Shown: positions 34,245 through 43,218 of the stretch, one piece after another
How positions within the stretch are numbered: the first letter of the stretch is position 1
Layout of the letters: each line of letters starts with the position of its first letter
Position numbers and translations under genes: made by a program
NCBI GenBank assembly: GCA_035293765.1
Contig: DATGMF010000056.1
Coordinates: forward strand, 1-64,000
DNA from: DASRHT01 sp035293765
GTDB taxonomy: Bacteria > Chloroflexota > Ktedonobacteria > Ktedonobacterales > Ktedonobacteraceae
Length of the DNA: 64,000 bases
Reading direction: 5' to 3'
Notes under the pieces: model-generated
Told to the model about the DNA's origin: nothing
The model's input: the letters and a program-made list of their open reading frames with translations, nothing else
The model's database searches: none

Positions 34245-34526
34245 ATGAGCATACTCAACGAACACATGGAGAAGCAGCGTAAGTATCTGGCGCGAGAGGC
34301 CATAAAAAACATGAAGAAAGACCAACGCATACAAGCTCTCATTGAAGAGTCGAGAAACCCCACTGTATTACCAGAAGGGCATGCAGACATTGATACGGTG
34401 AAAGAGATTGCCAATGCTCTTAAATTCGGAGAGCATACATGGGGTCCGTCTCATGATTTTAGTTCTCCACTTCTTGCCTTGCTGTTACCCCTAGTTGTCA
34501 GAAATTACAGCCTTATACGGCTATAA
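34245..34526 (+). CDS. Small charged hypothetical protein
   Basis: A 93-residue protein with a Lys/Arg/Glu-rich helical N-terminus (MEKQRKYLAREAIKNMKKDQ) and a hydrophobic C-terminus (SSPLLALLLPLVV). It lies 38 bases after the endonuclease with a weak GGAAAC site. It may be a small accessory of the operon or spurious at its 3' end. No family is recognised. Confidence 0.45.
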   Translation: MSILNEHMEKQRKYLAREAIKNMKKDQRIQALIEESRNPTVLPEGHADIDTVKEIANALKFGEHTWGPSHDFSSPLLALLLPLVVRNYSLIRL

Positions 34527-34685
34527 TACTATAGCATTCTTCTCCTTCATCACCGTCCGCGTCGATAGCTTCAGCTCTGTAGCGATATCTAAAATTTATA
34601 TGCTTGCTCATATCTTCCCCGTTAACCCTTTGTTAAATATTTGATGCTATAGTGCCTGTTAGCAACCGCAGTACAGGGACACTCT

Positions 34686-35501
34686 ATGGCCGATGAGGAA
34701 CATGTAAACATTCTTAAACAGGGTGTTTCTGTCTGGAATGCATGGCGAGATGCACACCCGAATATACAGCCCAATTTAAACGAAGCGAACCTGAACAGGG
34801 CAAACTTGAGCAATGCCAATCTGAGCAAGGCCAATTTGTTTATGGCTGATCTCATTGAAGTTAACCTTATGGGGGCCAATCTTAAAGAGGCTTCATGCAT
34901 TGGTGCTAGCTTCAATAGAGCCAATTTAAGCGGCTCCAATTTACATAAAGCTGACTTACAACATGCGGAGTGTTGGGGAACTAATTTTACTCAAGCCAAC
35001 CTGGCAGAAGCTTCACTCATATACGCTCGCCTGAATGGTGCTTACTTCACTAGGGCTAACCTGACTGGAGCACATTGTGTAGGAGCAGAGTTCACCAACA
35101 CCGATTTTCAAGGAGCTATTCTTGATGGCGCTCTGTTTATTAATGTCAAATTGAATGGTGCAAATTTTACCTGGGCAGATCTTAGCGGAGCAGATCTTAG
35201 CAATGCTCGTCTGGGGGTCAATGACTCTAAAAAACCGATACAGCCTGCCGACTTTGCAGCGAAAGAAATTGCAATAATCGGCAGGCTGAATGCTGCGAAA
35301 GACCCAAAAGAAGCTAATCCGCACATAGCTACCTCTCTCAATGTGTCAGAGTTGACACCGCAACAGATTGACCATTTTGAGCAGCTACTCAAGGCTAATA
35401 AATTTACTGTTCATAGAGTTGAGAACGACAGGCATAAGACCATTGCCATTGAGATAGATGCAAACCCTAACAGGCCAACAAGACCAACAAGGGGAAGATG
35501 A
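34686..35501 (+). CDS. Pentapeptide-repeat protein
   Basis: A 271-residue protein. The N-terminal cap (EEHVNILKQGVSVWNAWRDA, then HPNIQP) is shared with the TIR protein at 55954-57009. Residues ~35-180 are A(D/N)LxX pentapeptide repeats forming a right-handed quadrilateral helix (ANLNRANLSNANLSKANL). The last ~90 residues are a non-repeat alpha/beta domain (SELTPQQIDHFEQLLKANKF). Some such proteins mimic DNA and shield gyrase, most are of unknown role. It has its own promoter region after the restriction operon. Confidence 0.85.
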   Translation: MADEEHVNILKQGVSVWNAWRDAHPNIQPNLNEANLNRANLSNANLSKANLFMADLIEVNLMGANLKEASCIGASFNRANLSGSNLHKADLQHAECWGTNFTQANLAEASLIYARLNGAYFTRANLTGAHCVGAEFTNTDFQGAILDGALFINVKLNGANFTWADLSGADLSNARLGVNDSKKPIQPADFAAKEIAIIGRLNAAKDPKEANPHIATSLNVSELTPQQIDHFEQLLKANKFTVHRVENDRHKTIAIEIDANPNRPTRPTRGR

Positions 35502-35625
35502 TTGCAGGTCACAACAACTAGCCTGCTTTTTAGAGATCCCCCTAATTCACTTGCTTTTTTGAAAAATACCATATATTAACTTTTTATTAACCATCATTAA
35601 AGAAGAATTAACAACGGAAGTTATT

Positions 35626-36360
35626 ATGGCTGACCGTTTCACCATACCTACGATGAACCATGACAGCGCGACTGCTCCGGCGAGTACACGCGATATGGAG
35701 CGCGAGGAAGAGGCATTAAGGAGGCACTACAGCCGGAACCCATACCCAGAGTTGACGTTTGAATTTACTCGCGATCCAGGGTTACTGCACCAGTATTACA
35801 GAATCCGCTCCGATGAATATAAGGCTGTTCACAGGGTACATCTGCTTGCAACTGAGGGTGAAGAAGATCGTGGCAGCCATATTTTGGTCGTCAGAAGGGA
35901 TAATTTTTGTGTTGGCGGCATACGCATTAACACCAGAAACCCGCGCAAAAATTATCTTCTCCCAATAGAGATAGCGGATTTCCGGCTTGAAAAACATTTC
36001 CCTCAACTGCTTCATGGGCAGATGGGATATTGCCAGTTCGGGGCGCTCGTGCTTTTGCCGGAGTTTCGCGGTGCAGGAATCACAACGGAGCTATTTCGCC
36101 GTGTTCACAACAAAGCGGTGGCGTTGAATTGCAAGATGATGTTTCTCTTCGCGCCGGTATTCATGGTCGAGCATTATAGACAAATCTTTATATCATTACG
36201 GCTGAAAGCAACGATACATTATGAAATTGATTTACCCACTTATCCTAATCTTGAAGAATTTCAGAATCACCTCGTAAGCGTGGTCACCGATGAATCACTT
36301 GTAGGGAAACCCGCCGACTTTCTGATAAACTCAGAAAATAAGTCTCTGACAGAAGCCTAG
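35626..36360 (+). CDS. FeeM-like GNAT N-acyl amino acid synthase
   Basis: A 244-residue GNAT-fold acyltransferase resembling FeeM and autoinducer-synthase-like enzymes, which join a fatty acyl group from acyl carrier protein to an amino acid. Recognisable parts are YRIRSDEYKAVH near residue 58, HILVVRRDNFCVGGIRI, the acyl-pocket strand YCQFGALVLLPEFRGAGITTELFRRVH (Q/RGxG-like CoA/ACP loop) and MMFLFAPVFMVEHYR. It precedes a TonB receptor/YfiR pair. The acylated product could be a signal or surface lipid; this is inferred. Confidence 0.72.
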   Translation: MADRFTIPTMNHDSATAPASTRDMEREEEALRRHYSRNPYPELTFEFTRDPGLLHQYYRIRSDEYKAVHRVHLLATEGEEDRGSHILVVRRDNFCVGGIRINTRNPRKNYLLPIEIADFRLEKHFPQLLHGQMGYCQFGALVLLPEFRGAGITTELFRRVHNKAVALNCKMMFLFAPVFMVEHYRQIFISLRLKATIHYEIDLPTYPNLEEFQNHLVSVVTDESLVGKPADFLINSENKSLTEA

Positions 36361-36546
36361 CTGGGCGCTACCTCACAGATGCGTTGTGCGTGGCATATCT
36401 GCATCACTCCATATAATTATGGAGCAATTTTAGTTGTTTATGTTGCTAATCCCCCTATCTCCAATGTAAAAAAGGCATAAGTAGCTCGGTTTTAGTTAAA
36501 TATTTCTTAACTGTTTACTGTTAAGGATAATCCTGCAACAAAACCA

Positions 36547-38562
36547 GTGGGGAGACACTTGCGTAATAGAGTTTTTTTGGCACTTACTCTCGCTAGCACA
36601 TTATTGGCTTTGAATGCTTGTGCCGACGATCTCAACGATTCTGATATTTTCAATATGTCCCTCCAGCAGCTCACGGATATTGATGTCACTTCCGTATCGA
36701 AGAGAACCGAAAAAGCTTCACAAGTCGCCGCCGCGCTTTACGTCATCACCCAGGAAGATATACGCCGCTCCGGGTTGCAAAGCATCCCGGAGTTGCTGCG
36801 AATGGTTCCTGGTATTCAGGTCGCGCAATCCGGTTCGCAGAATTGGGCGATAACTTCGCGTGGATTTGACAGCCAATTTGCCAACAAGCTTTTGGTAATG
36901 ATTGATGGCAGGACGGTATATAATCCAATATTTTCGGGAGTATTCTGGGATGTACAGAATCTGATGCTTGAAGATATTGACCGTATTGAGGTGATCCGTG
37001 GGCCGGGTGCTACGCTCTGGGGAGCCAATGCCGTTAACGGCGTCATCAACATCATTACGAAAAATGCCAGGGATACACAGGGTGGCTTAGTGACAGCAGC
37101 AACAGGAACTCAGGAAAGGTTTGGGAGCAGCGCACGGTATGGCGGGACGGTTGGCGATCTTTCTTACCGCACGTATGCGCAGTATTTTGACTACAACCAG
37201 CAGCATACCTTAACGGGTGCGGGTGCGGGCGATCTGTGGGATAATGGACAGGGTGGCTTCCGCATGGACTGGAACGGCTTCGGCAAGGATACCAGAACCT
37301 TGCAAGGGGATGTGTATAAAGGGCAGGAAAACGCAATACGTCGCTACCCTGTTACTTCAACGGTCTCACCGTCATTGATAGAGACGATAAGGGATAGCGA
37401 CGATGTGAGCGGCATGAATATACTTGGCCGCTGGAAGCATGAATTTAATAAAGATTCTGATATAACGTTGCAGGCATATTACGATGACAGTATCAGGCAG
37501 TTTTTAGCTTCGGGGGATGGCGAATCAAGTTTTCATACGCAAACACTGGATCTTGACTTACAGCACAACTGGACCATGAATAAATATAATAATGTTACCT
37601 GGGGATTGGGATATCGCCGTATCAACAGCATTTTCGGTAATGATTTTTACTGGAGTTATTCGCCGGAAAATTATTATCAGAATTTGTACAGCAGCTTTTT
37701 CCAGGACAAAATTTCTCTTATACAGGATAGACTGTTCTTAACCGCTGGCAGCAAATTTGAGCATAACGACTTTACCGGATTCGAGTATGAACCCAGCATC
37801 AGGCTTTCATGGCTGCCATCGGAAAGACAGACGCTCTGGGCAGCGGTGTCCCGTGCTGTACATACGGCAAATCAGGCTACCCATGATATAGCTCTTGTTC
37901 TTGCAGCAACAGGCCCAAGCACGATGTTGGCAGAGAACCATAATTTAATGCAAGAGTCGGAAAATCTCACGGCTTATGAAATCGGTTATCGTGTGATGCC
38001 GCGTGAAGATTTCTCGTTTGATATTACGGGCTTTCTCAATGAATATCGCGATCTTACATCAGCCTCCAATGGAGCAACGGTAACGCTTTCTGATCCGGTG
38101 ATGGGTTCGTATACCCTTGCGCCGCTCATCCCCGGCAATGCCAATAGTGGGGAGACACATGGCGTTGAAGCGGCATCCACCTGGGAAGTGACTAGAAATA
38201 TCAAGTTGAACGGCAGCTACTCCATTTTTGTTTCGCAGCTTGACATCGTGGGGTCCACGCTGGTCACTAGGCAAGGCACCGCGCCGAACCAGCAGTTCAA
38301 TCTGCGTTCATACGTGGATCTGTCGAATGACGTACAATGGGATACCGTGCTCTACCATGTTGACCAGTTGCCTACTCTGTCTGTGCCTGCCTACACGCGC
38401 CTTGATACAAGAATTGGTTATACGCCGATCAGAGGACTGGATTTAAGCCTTATCGGACAGAATCTTCTGAGGGCAGAGCATGAGGAATATACCGGCTTCA
38501 TATATGAGCCTGTTGAAAAAGTAGGCCGTTCCGTGCTGGCTAAAGCAACACTCAGGTTTTAG
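36547..38562 (+). CDS. TonB-dependent outer-membrane receptor
   Basis: A 671-residue receptor. A signal peptide (VFLALTLASTLLALNACA) precedes a TonB-box-like segment (SLQQLTDIDVTSVSKR), the plug domain (~55-170; IPELLRMVPGIQVAQSG, IDRIEVIRGPGATLWGANAVNGVINIITK) and a beta-barrel ending in an aromatic residue (KATLRF). The sequence resembles IPR000531/Plug receptors of Proteobacteria with unknown ligands. It is followed after 9 bases by a YfiR-type gene. An outer-membrane protein has no place in a monoderm cell, so this cargo came from a diderm. Confidence 0.93.
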   Translation: MGRHLRNRVFLALTLASTLLALNACADDLNDSDIFNMSLQQLTDIDVTSVSKRTEKASQVAAALYVITQEDIRRSGLQSIPELLRMVPGIQVAQSGSQNWAITSRGFDSQFANKLLVMIDGRTVYNPIFSGVFWDVQNLMLEDIDRIEVIRGPGATLWGANAVNGVINIITKNARDTQGGLVTAATGTQERFGSSARYGGTVGDLSYRTYAQYFDYNQQHTLTGAGAGDLWDNGQGGFRMDWNGFGKDTRTLQGDVYKGQENAIRRYPVTSTVSPSLIETIRDSDDVSGMNILGRWKHEFNKDSDITLQAYYDDSIRQFLASGDGESSFHTQTLDLDLQHNWTMNKYNNVTWGLGYRRINSIFGNDFYWSYSPENYYQNLYSSFFQDKISLIQDRLFLTAGSKFEHNDFTGFEYEPSIRLSWLPSERQTLWAAVSRAVHTANQATHDIALVLAATGPSTMLAENHNLMQESENLTAYEIGYRVMPREDFSFDITGFLNEYRDLTSASNGATVTLSDPVMGSYTLAPLIPGNANSGETHGVEAASTWEVTRNIKLNGSYSIFVSQLDIVGSTLVTRQGTAPNQQFNLRSYVDLSNDVQWDTVLYHVDQLPTLSVPAYTRLDTRIGYTPIRGLDLSLIGQNLLRAEHEEYTGFIYEPVEKVGRSVLAKATLRF

Positions 38563-38571
38563 TGAGAAAGC

Positions 38572-39099
38572 ATGGCCGCAGGAAGCAAGGAAGTAATTGA
38601 ACGCAGAGCAAAGATCGGCTATATCTGCAACTTTCTCAAAAGTGTGACCTGGCCTCGCGAAATAGCGCCCAGGAACACATGGATCGCCGATGTGTGCATT
38701 GTCGGCGACCGGAAATTAAGCAAGCATTTCGAGGCAATAGTAAAGAGCAACCCCGATCACAGTATGACGATCAATGTATCGTACTCCACAACCGGCGCGA
38801 CTATTCCAGATTGTCATATCCTTTTTATCGACAAGAGCGCGAGGGTAAGACTCGCGTCTATTCTTGAACGGGCAGGAAACCGCCCAATCCTTACCGTCAG
38901 CGATATAAAAGGATTCGCCGACAAAGGCGGAATGATCGAACTGGTAAAAGTCAGAGAGGTGAAGGCCACCTATTTAAGGCCGCGCATCAATTCCACAACA
39001 GCAGAAATAAGCAGCATCACATTAGGGGCGGAGTTGCTGTTCATGGCCGACCACACGCAGCAAGAGGAGTTATTGATAATTTCCGATCATGTACATTGA
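38572..39099 (+). CDS. YfiR/DUF4154-family protein
   Basis: A 175-residue protein. The family pattern is seen in IGYICNFLKSVTWPRE, ADVCIVGDRKLSKHFEAIV, DCHILFIDKSA, PILTVSDIKGFADKGGMIEL and INSTTAEISSITLGAELLFMA. YfiR is a periplasmic repressor of the diguanylate cyclase YfiN; DUF4154 genes beside TonB receptors are widespread in Proteobacteria. No signal peptide is seen at this start, so either export is indirect or the true start lies upstream inside the receptor gene. Confidence 0.8.
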   Translation: MAAGSKEVIERRAKIGYICNFLKSVTWPREIAPRNTWIADVCIVGDRKLSKHFEAIVKSNPDHSMTINVSYSTTGATIPDCHILFIDKSARVRLASILERAGNRPILTVSDIKGFADKGGMIELVKVREVKATYLRPRINSTTAEISSITLGAELLFMADHTQQEELLIISDHVH

Positions 39100-39181
39100 A
39101 GGAACTAACCAAGTCAGGTTATCTAATAAATAAGGTGCTACTTTAGTTGACTTTCCTACGTTTTTCTCTACAAACAGCGTC

Positions 39182-39790
39182 ATGTATACATTAAAAGATG
39201 CGGAATCAGCGTGGCTTCGTGGTGATTACGCGAGGGCGATGCATATGTTTTACTTTCTGGCGGAACAAGGCAATCCGGCGGCGCAATATAATCTAGGGTG
39301 GATCTACGCCTATGGCCGGGAAGTCGAACGGAACGACAGTGAGGCAGTGAAATGGCTTCGCCGAGCTGCGGAGCAGGGGCATGTTGAAGCACAATATGAA
39401 CTGGGAAGGATGTACGCCTGGGGCCAGTGCGGCGTTTGGGACGAAGAAGAAGGGGCAAGATGGTTCCGGCGGGCGGCAGAGCAGGGGGATATGGATGCGC
39501 AATGCAATCTGGGATTGATGTATGCCTATGGACGTGGGGTAGCCCAGAATGAGACAGAGGCGGTGAAATGCTACCGTCAAGCGGCGGAGCAAGGGAATGC
39601 AACTGCGCAATGCAATCTGGGATTGATGTATGCCTACGGGCGCGGAGTCGAACGGAACGATGCGGAAGCAGTGAAGTGGCTTCGTATGGCAGCCGAACGA
39701 GGAAATGACGTAGCTAAGTATAATCTGGAACTGCGGTATTTGGAACCCGGAAATAACCTGATAAGGCATAATTCGAATCAATTACATTAG
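39182..39790 (+). CDS. Sel1-repeat protein
   Basis: A 202-residue protein made of about five 36-residue Sel1 (TPR-like) repeats: AQYNLGWIYAYGREVERNDS, AQYELGRMYAWGQC, AQCNLGLMYAYGRGV twice. No signal peptide. Such proteins are adaptors; in host-associated Proteobacteria they often contact host factors. It ends just before a zone of gene fragments. Confidence 0.85.
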   Translation: MYTLKDAESAWLRGDYARAMHMFYFLAEQGNPAAQYNLGWIYAYGREVERNDSEAVKWLRRAAEQGHVEAQYELGRMYAWGQCGVWDEEEGARWFRRAAEQGDMDAQCNLGLMYAYGRGVAQNETEAVKCYRQAAEQGNATAQCNLGLMYAYGRGVERNDAEAVKWLRMAAERGNDVAKYNLELRYLEPGNNLIRHNSNQLH

Positions 39791-39885
39791 AACATTCTAT
39801 TCCTTGTTCGGGGCGAAGCAATGTTGGGGATTTTTGCATAACGCACCGAAAAGGTGGAGTAGCTGTAGCGAACTGCAAATATAAA

Positions 39886-40003
39886 AGTTCCGACCTGCAA
39901 ACAGCGATTGCCGCGCAAATCAAACAGGAAGAAGCCAAACTTACGGCAAAAAAACGCAAGGATGACACGCGCCGGAAAATCCTCGTCGGTGCAGCTATTC
40001 TTG
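39886..40003 (+). pseudogene. Fragment of a plasmid mobilisation-type protein
   Basis: In frame from 39886 the DNA reads SSDLQTAIAAQIKQEEAKLT, then AKKRKDDTRRKILVGAAILD, which resembles the start of small plasmid mobilisation (MobC-like) proteins. There is no start codon upstream in frame, and after GAAILD the sequence switches abruptly into the reverse complement of a brnT fragment. It is a leftover of recombination. Confidence 0.5.
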
Positions 40004-40004
40004 A

Positions 40005-40088
40005 TTGCGCATCCACAAAAGCAATACTGTGGCGTTTCTGGTTCATGATGTCTTTCTCTTCATCCCATTCGAAGGAGTACAATACCAT
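40005..40088 (-). pseudogene. brnT toxin fragment
   Basis: The first ~28 codons on the minus strand read MVLYSFEWDEEKDIMNQKRH, then SIAFVDAQ, matching the beginning of BrnT-family ribonuclease toxins (FEWDxxKxxxNxxKHGIxF). The rest is replaced by the antisense of the mobilisation fragment. The IS2-group element lies 25 bases upstream of its start. The antitoxin brnA is absent. Confidence 0.6.
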
Positions 40089-40185
40089 ATTTTTCCCAAT
40101 AAATAAATATGGTTGGAGTAGCCCCCATTTCAGCGGACACGTTTAGCCTAACCAGGAGGGACTAGTCGTAAGACTGGTCATACAG

Positions 40186-40578
40186 ATGTCTTTTAGTATT
40201 CCTACAAATGTGGAGGTGATCACCGATGGTGGCCGTCGCCGTCGCTGGTCATATGACGACAAACTGCGTATAGTGGAGGAAAGCCTGATGCCAGGCGAGA
40301 GCGTATCACGGGTAGCGCGGCGCAACGGTGTGCGTCCCAACCAGCTCTACTACTGGCGCAAACTGATGAGCGAGGGAGGCGCGGTCGCAGTGAACAGTAA
40401 TGAGGAAGTAGTAGCAAAATCGGAGGTGACGCGGCTGAAGCAGCGCATATGTGAGCTGGAGCGGGCGCTGGGCCGTAAAACGCTGGAGGCGGATATCCTG
40501 CGTGAAGCATTGGAGAAAGGGGATCAAAAAAAACGGATGCTGCGCTTGCCGTTATTGCCGGAGGGAGGTGGTCAGTGA
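40186..40578 (+). CDS. IS2-group transposase subunit A (helix-turn-helix)
   Basis: A 130-residue DNA-binding protein: GGRRRRWSYDDKLRIVEESL, then GESVSRVARRNGVRPNQLYYWRKL is the helix-turn-helix typical of IS2/IS911 OrfA. A coiled coil follows (VTRLKQRICELERALGRKTL) for dimerisation. Its stop overlaps the start of the second frame (GTGA), so the fused transposase may form by frameshifting, as in IS3-family elements, or the parts may be made separately. Confidence 0.92.
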   Translation: MSFSIPTNVEVITDGGRRRRWSYDDKLRIVEESLMPGESVSRVARRNGVRPNQLYYWRKLMSEGGAVAVNSNEEVVAKSEVTRLKQRICELERALGRKTLEADILREALEKGDQKKRMLRLPLLPEGGGQ

Positions 40579-41408
40579 AGACGGTAGCCGATATCATGGA
40601 AGTCTCACGCTCGAACCTGGTGGATAGGCTGGGCAGTAGGAAAAGAAAGCGGGAGCGGTATTGCATGGAGGAGGATGCCCAGATCGCCCAGGAAGTGCGC
40701 CAGGTGGTGGATGCACGATCTACCTACGGCTACCGGCGTGTTACCAGCATACTTAATAAAGAGCGCCAGGCGCGAGGGTTGCCCCCGGTCAACCATAAAC
40801 GGGTGTTCCGTATCATGCAGATGCAGGGCTGGCTGTTGCAAAAGCACACGGCCAGGCGCACAGGACGCGCCCATGATGGCAAGGTCATTGTCATGCAGTC
40901 GAACCTACGCTGGTGCTCGGACGGCTTTGAGATCACCTGCTGGAACAGGGAGACGGTGCGTGTGGTCTTTCTCATCGACGCCTTTGACCGTGAGATTATC
41001 GCCTGGGATGCGGTTGTGGGCCAGGGGATCAGCGGGGAGATGGTGCGTGACCTGCTGTTGGAAGCTGTAGAGCAGCGGTTCGGATGTCTGAAGGCTCAAC
41101 TCCCGACCGAGTTCCTGACCGACAATGGGAGCTGCTATACGGCGAAAGAGACGCTGGACTTTGCTGCCGCCCTCGGTCTCAAGCCGTGCTTTACCCCCGT
41201 CAGAAGCCCGGAATCCAACGGAATGGCGGAAAGCTTTGTCAAAACGTTCAAAAGAGATTATGTTCGTATCCACCCATTGCCCGATGCACTCACCGTGCTG
41301 ACGGCGATACACGGATGGTTCGCGGATTACAACGAGAATCATCCCCATAGTGGGCTGGGATGGAAGTCGCCTAAAGACTTCATCCAGGCTCAAAGTTTAA
41401 CCCGCTAG
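40575..41408 (+). CDS. IS2-group transposase subunit B (DDE integrase)
   Basis: A 277-residue catalytic subunit with an N-terminal HTH_21-like part (ARSTYGYRRVTSILNKERQA) and an rve integrase core. The catalytic triad is in WCSDGFEI, FLTDNGSCY and SPESNGMAESFVKTFKRDY, DD(35)E spacing. The segment SPESNGMAESFVKTFKRDYV recurs in degraded form at 50096-50162, marking a second, dead copy. Confidence 0.93.
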   Translation: MKTVADIMEVSRSNLVDRLGSRKRKRERYCMEEDAQIAQEVRQVVDARSTYGYRRVTSILNKERQARGLPPVNHKRVFRIMQMQGWLLQKHTARRTGRAHDGKVIVMQSNLRWCSDGFEITCWNRETVRVVFLIDAFDREIIAWDAVVGQGISGEMVRDLLLEAVEQRFGCLKAQLPTEFLTDNGSCYTAKETLDFAAALGLKPCFTPVRSPESNGMAESFVKTFKRDYVRIHPLPDALTVLTAIHGWFADYNENHPHSGLGWKSPKDFIQAQSLTR

Positions 41409-41438
41409 GGGTGTCCGGTCGAAATAGGGGCCAATCCA

Positions 41439-41715
41439 ATGGTATTTATTACACATAGAGCAAATCCACAACAAAAAAAGAAGAAAGGGCGGCAATGTCT
41501 GCTATCTGAGCAGTTGGCGTCAACCTATCAAAGGCTCGTTTCATACTTTGACAAATTACTATGACTCTTGCCGCTATCAGGTAAAGCAGAGACATATTTC
41601 ATCTCAATACTAGGGTAGCTTCCTACTTTTCAAAAGAAGAGTAGTAGCAGCTCGTGTACGTGGAATGATCCCAGCCTGTCGCACAAAATCTCGTTTCTGA
41701 CGCGCTGGGCGAGAG
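41439..41715. other. Gap of 277 bases, nothing recognised
   Basis: After the target duplication of the IS the DNA is AT-rich and I find no gene, hairpin or repeat that I can support. Confidence 0.5.
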
Positions 41716-42642
41716 CTATGAGGCTTTCTTTTCAAACTTTTTAGCCAGTTGCTCAACAATAGTCGCCTGAGTATACCCACGAGACAAGTAAGTGAGGATT
41801 GTATCGGTAAATGACCGAAAGTCTATGTCATTCTCGATAGCAATATAAAGCGTATCGTTTAACATATTTATTAGGCTCTTTGGTGTACTTTTTCCTTTAA
41901 GAATATATAATTTCAGTGTTTCCTTATTTAAGGTGAATTCTTCTTCTGTATGAGAAAGATAAGAGATATTATTTAACAGGACAAGCAGCACGTCAACATC
42001 TAGTTTTGTCATCGTATAGATGAAGTTTAAGGCTTCGATGAGCATTATCATTTTATCCTTTGCAACTTTTTGATAGGCAAAGAACAAAATGGCCTCTTGC
42101 TTATTTTCGATGGAGAGCAACCCCGCCTGTTTCTTAACCGTTTCATAGATCTCCTTCAGCTCCTTTTTATTTGTTTCGGGGTCGTGAATATAGGAGCTTG
42201 CAGCGGTAGTAAGCCTTTCTTGCTCTTTGGCTGCCATTCTGATGGATGCAATAAAGAAAATGCCTATGACGAGGACGATAAAACTAACAAAAAAAATCGT
42301 GAAAGTTGAACCATTCCAGGGGACGGTAAAAGCGGTGAATATTCCTAAGCTGAAAGAAAAAATCGCGTTTAAAGACTTCTTTTCTGTTATATAAAGGCAG
42401 ATTGAAAGGAGGATAAAAAGAAGTGTGACAAATGCAGAGTAAAGATAGCTGACATCTATAGCTCTAAATAGCAAGAAGACACAAATAAGAAAAATAAAAA
42501 CAACAGTCACTACCACTGATGGGATGAGACTGAAGAGACCTTTTAAAGCTTCCCCCAATGACTTTACCACGTCATTGAAAGGTTGCGAGGAGTTATCACT
42601 TGTACTTGTTTGTTGTTGTTGAGGTCGGGAATGTTGTGTCAT
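41716..42642 (-). CDS. Four-helix membrane protein with cytosolic helical domain
   Basis: A 308-residue protein. A polar Gln-rich N-terminus (~1-38) leads to four hydrophobic helices (about 39-62, 66-86, 90-108, 112-134), then a long soluble helical domain (~140-305; NKKELKEIYETVKKQAGLLS, ALNFIYTMTKLDVDVLLVLL). It has no known domain. It is on the same strand as the membrane-anchored TIR protein, separated by the candidate HEARO RNA. The TIR/membrane pairing suggests a defence or signalling role, but that is inference. Confidence 0.65.
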   Translation of the reverse strand: MTQHSRPQQQQTSTSDNSSQPFNDVVKSLGEALKGLFSLIPSVVVTVVFIFLICVFLLFRAIDVSYLYSAFVTLLFILLSICLYITEKKSLNAIFSFSLGIFTAFTVPWNGSTFTIFFVSFIVLVIGIFFIASIRMAAKEQERLTTAASSYIHDPETNKKELKEIYETVKKQAGLLSIENKQEAILFFAYQKVAKDKMIMLIEALNFIYTMTKLDVDVLLVLLNNISYLSHTEEEFTLNKETLKLYILKGKSTPKSLINMLNDTLYIAIENDIDFRSFTDTILTYLSRGYTQATIVEQLAKKFEKKAS

Positions 42643-42711
42643 AACGCTCCTCTATACCATTCTACTTTCTTCCCCAGACTTTGATTGCCTTATCTGTAGT
42701 CGCAGCACTAA

Positions 42712-42960
42712 GGGTATTTCGTTAGTTCAATTACTTTAGCTAACGAAATACCCCATCTTGTGTTGTTAGGTCCGCCAGGGTTCCAAGCCCACGCTCGGGC
42801 TTATCGGCCTTCCGGCCTCGACCGGCTCTTTTGCCCTGGGAGCGCATTGATCTACAAACACGCTATATGACGTTTCAAGCCCTGACGGGCTGCATCGGCT
42901 CTTTAGTCAACTGCTCTGATAATATAGCATTACGGGCGGATTCACGCAAGGGATGGCGGG
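42712..42960 (-). ncRNA. Candidate HEARO/omega RNA without an IscB gene
   Basis: Read on the minus strand, the segment folds into a series of GC hairpins: GCAGCCCGTCAGGGCTTG, GGCCGGAAGGCC, AAGCCCGAGCGTGGGCTT. Single-stranded conserved-looking words AACCCTGGCGGACC and TAACAACACAAGATGGGG follow, and it ends in a 14-bp hairpin (GGGTATTTCGTTAG / CTAACGAAATACCC, 42712-42753). The layout recalls HEARO RNAs, the guide-bearing omega RNAs of IscB nucleases, which are unusually abundant in Ktedonobacter. No HNH/RuvC nuclease gene follows; the next minus-strand gene is the membrane protein. The assignment rests on recall of the pattern. Confidence 0.45.
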
Positions 42961-43024
42961 AAGTTCTTTGCTGTCATTGTGAAGTACACCCCGTAGAGGG
43001 GCCAAGCCACACCATCGCCTCAGC

Positions 43025-43215
43025 TTTGTTAATCTGCACCTAACATTGTCATGGTGAGGTATACATTTGAGCGAAACGTCGAGCAGGAAACGAGGAGCAA
43101 CCTCCCTTCCGTCAGTTTGACCCATTCTGGATGAGCGTATCGTTGTCGTTTGGCAAGAGCCCGTGCGTAGCCTGCATCCCTGGCCTCAACATCCACCAAT
43201 GCTAAGCATCGCCTA
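43025..43215 (-). pseudogene. Possible C-terminal gene remnant
   Basis: On the minus strand an open stretch reads ALVDVEARDAGYARALAKRQ, then RYAHPEWVKLTEGRLLLVSC, and ends in TAA at about 43025. It has protein-like composition but no start, and lies directly before the putative RNA. I cannot name the parent gene; it may be chance. Confidence 0.25.
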
Positions 43216-43218
43216 CAT

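Larger units (their letters stand above)
40114..41438 (+). mobile_element. Intact IS2-group (IS3 family) insertion sequence with 5-bp target duplication
   Basis: The 1325-bp element is bounded by imperfect inverted repeats: left TGGAGTAGCCCCCATTTCAG and right (reverse complement) TGGATTGGCCCCTATTTCGA, close to the IS2 end TGGATTTGCCCCTATATTTC. The five bases ATGGT occur directly on both sides (40109-40113 and 41439-41443), a proper target-site duplication. Both transposase frames are intact, so the insertion is recent. Confidence 0.9.
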
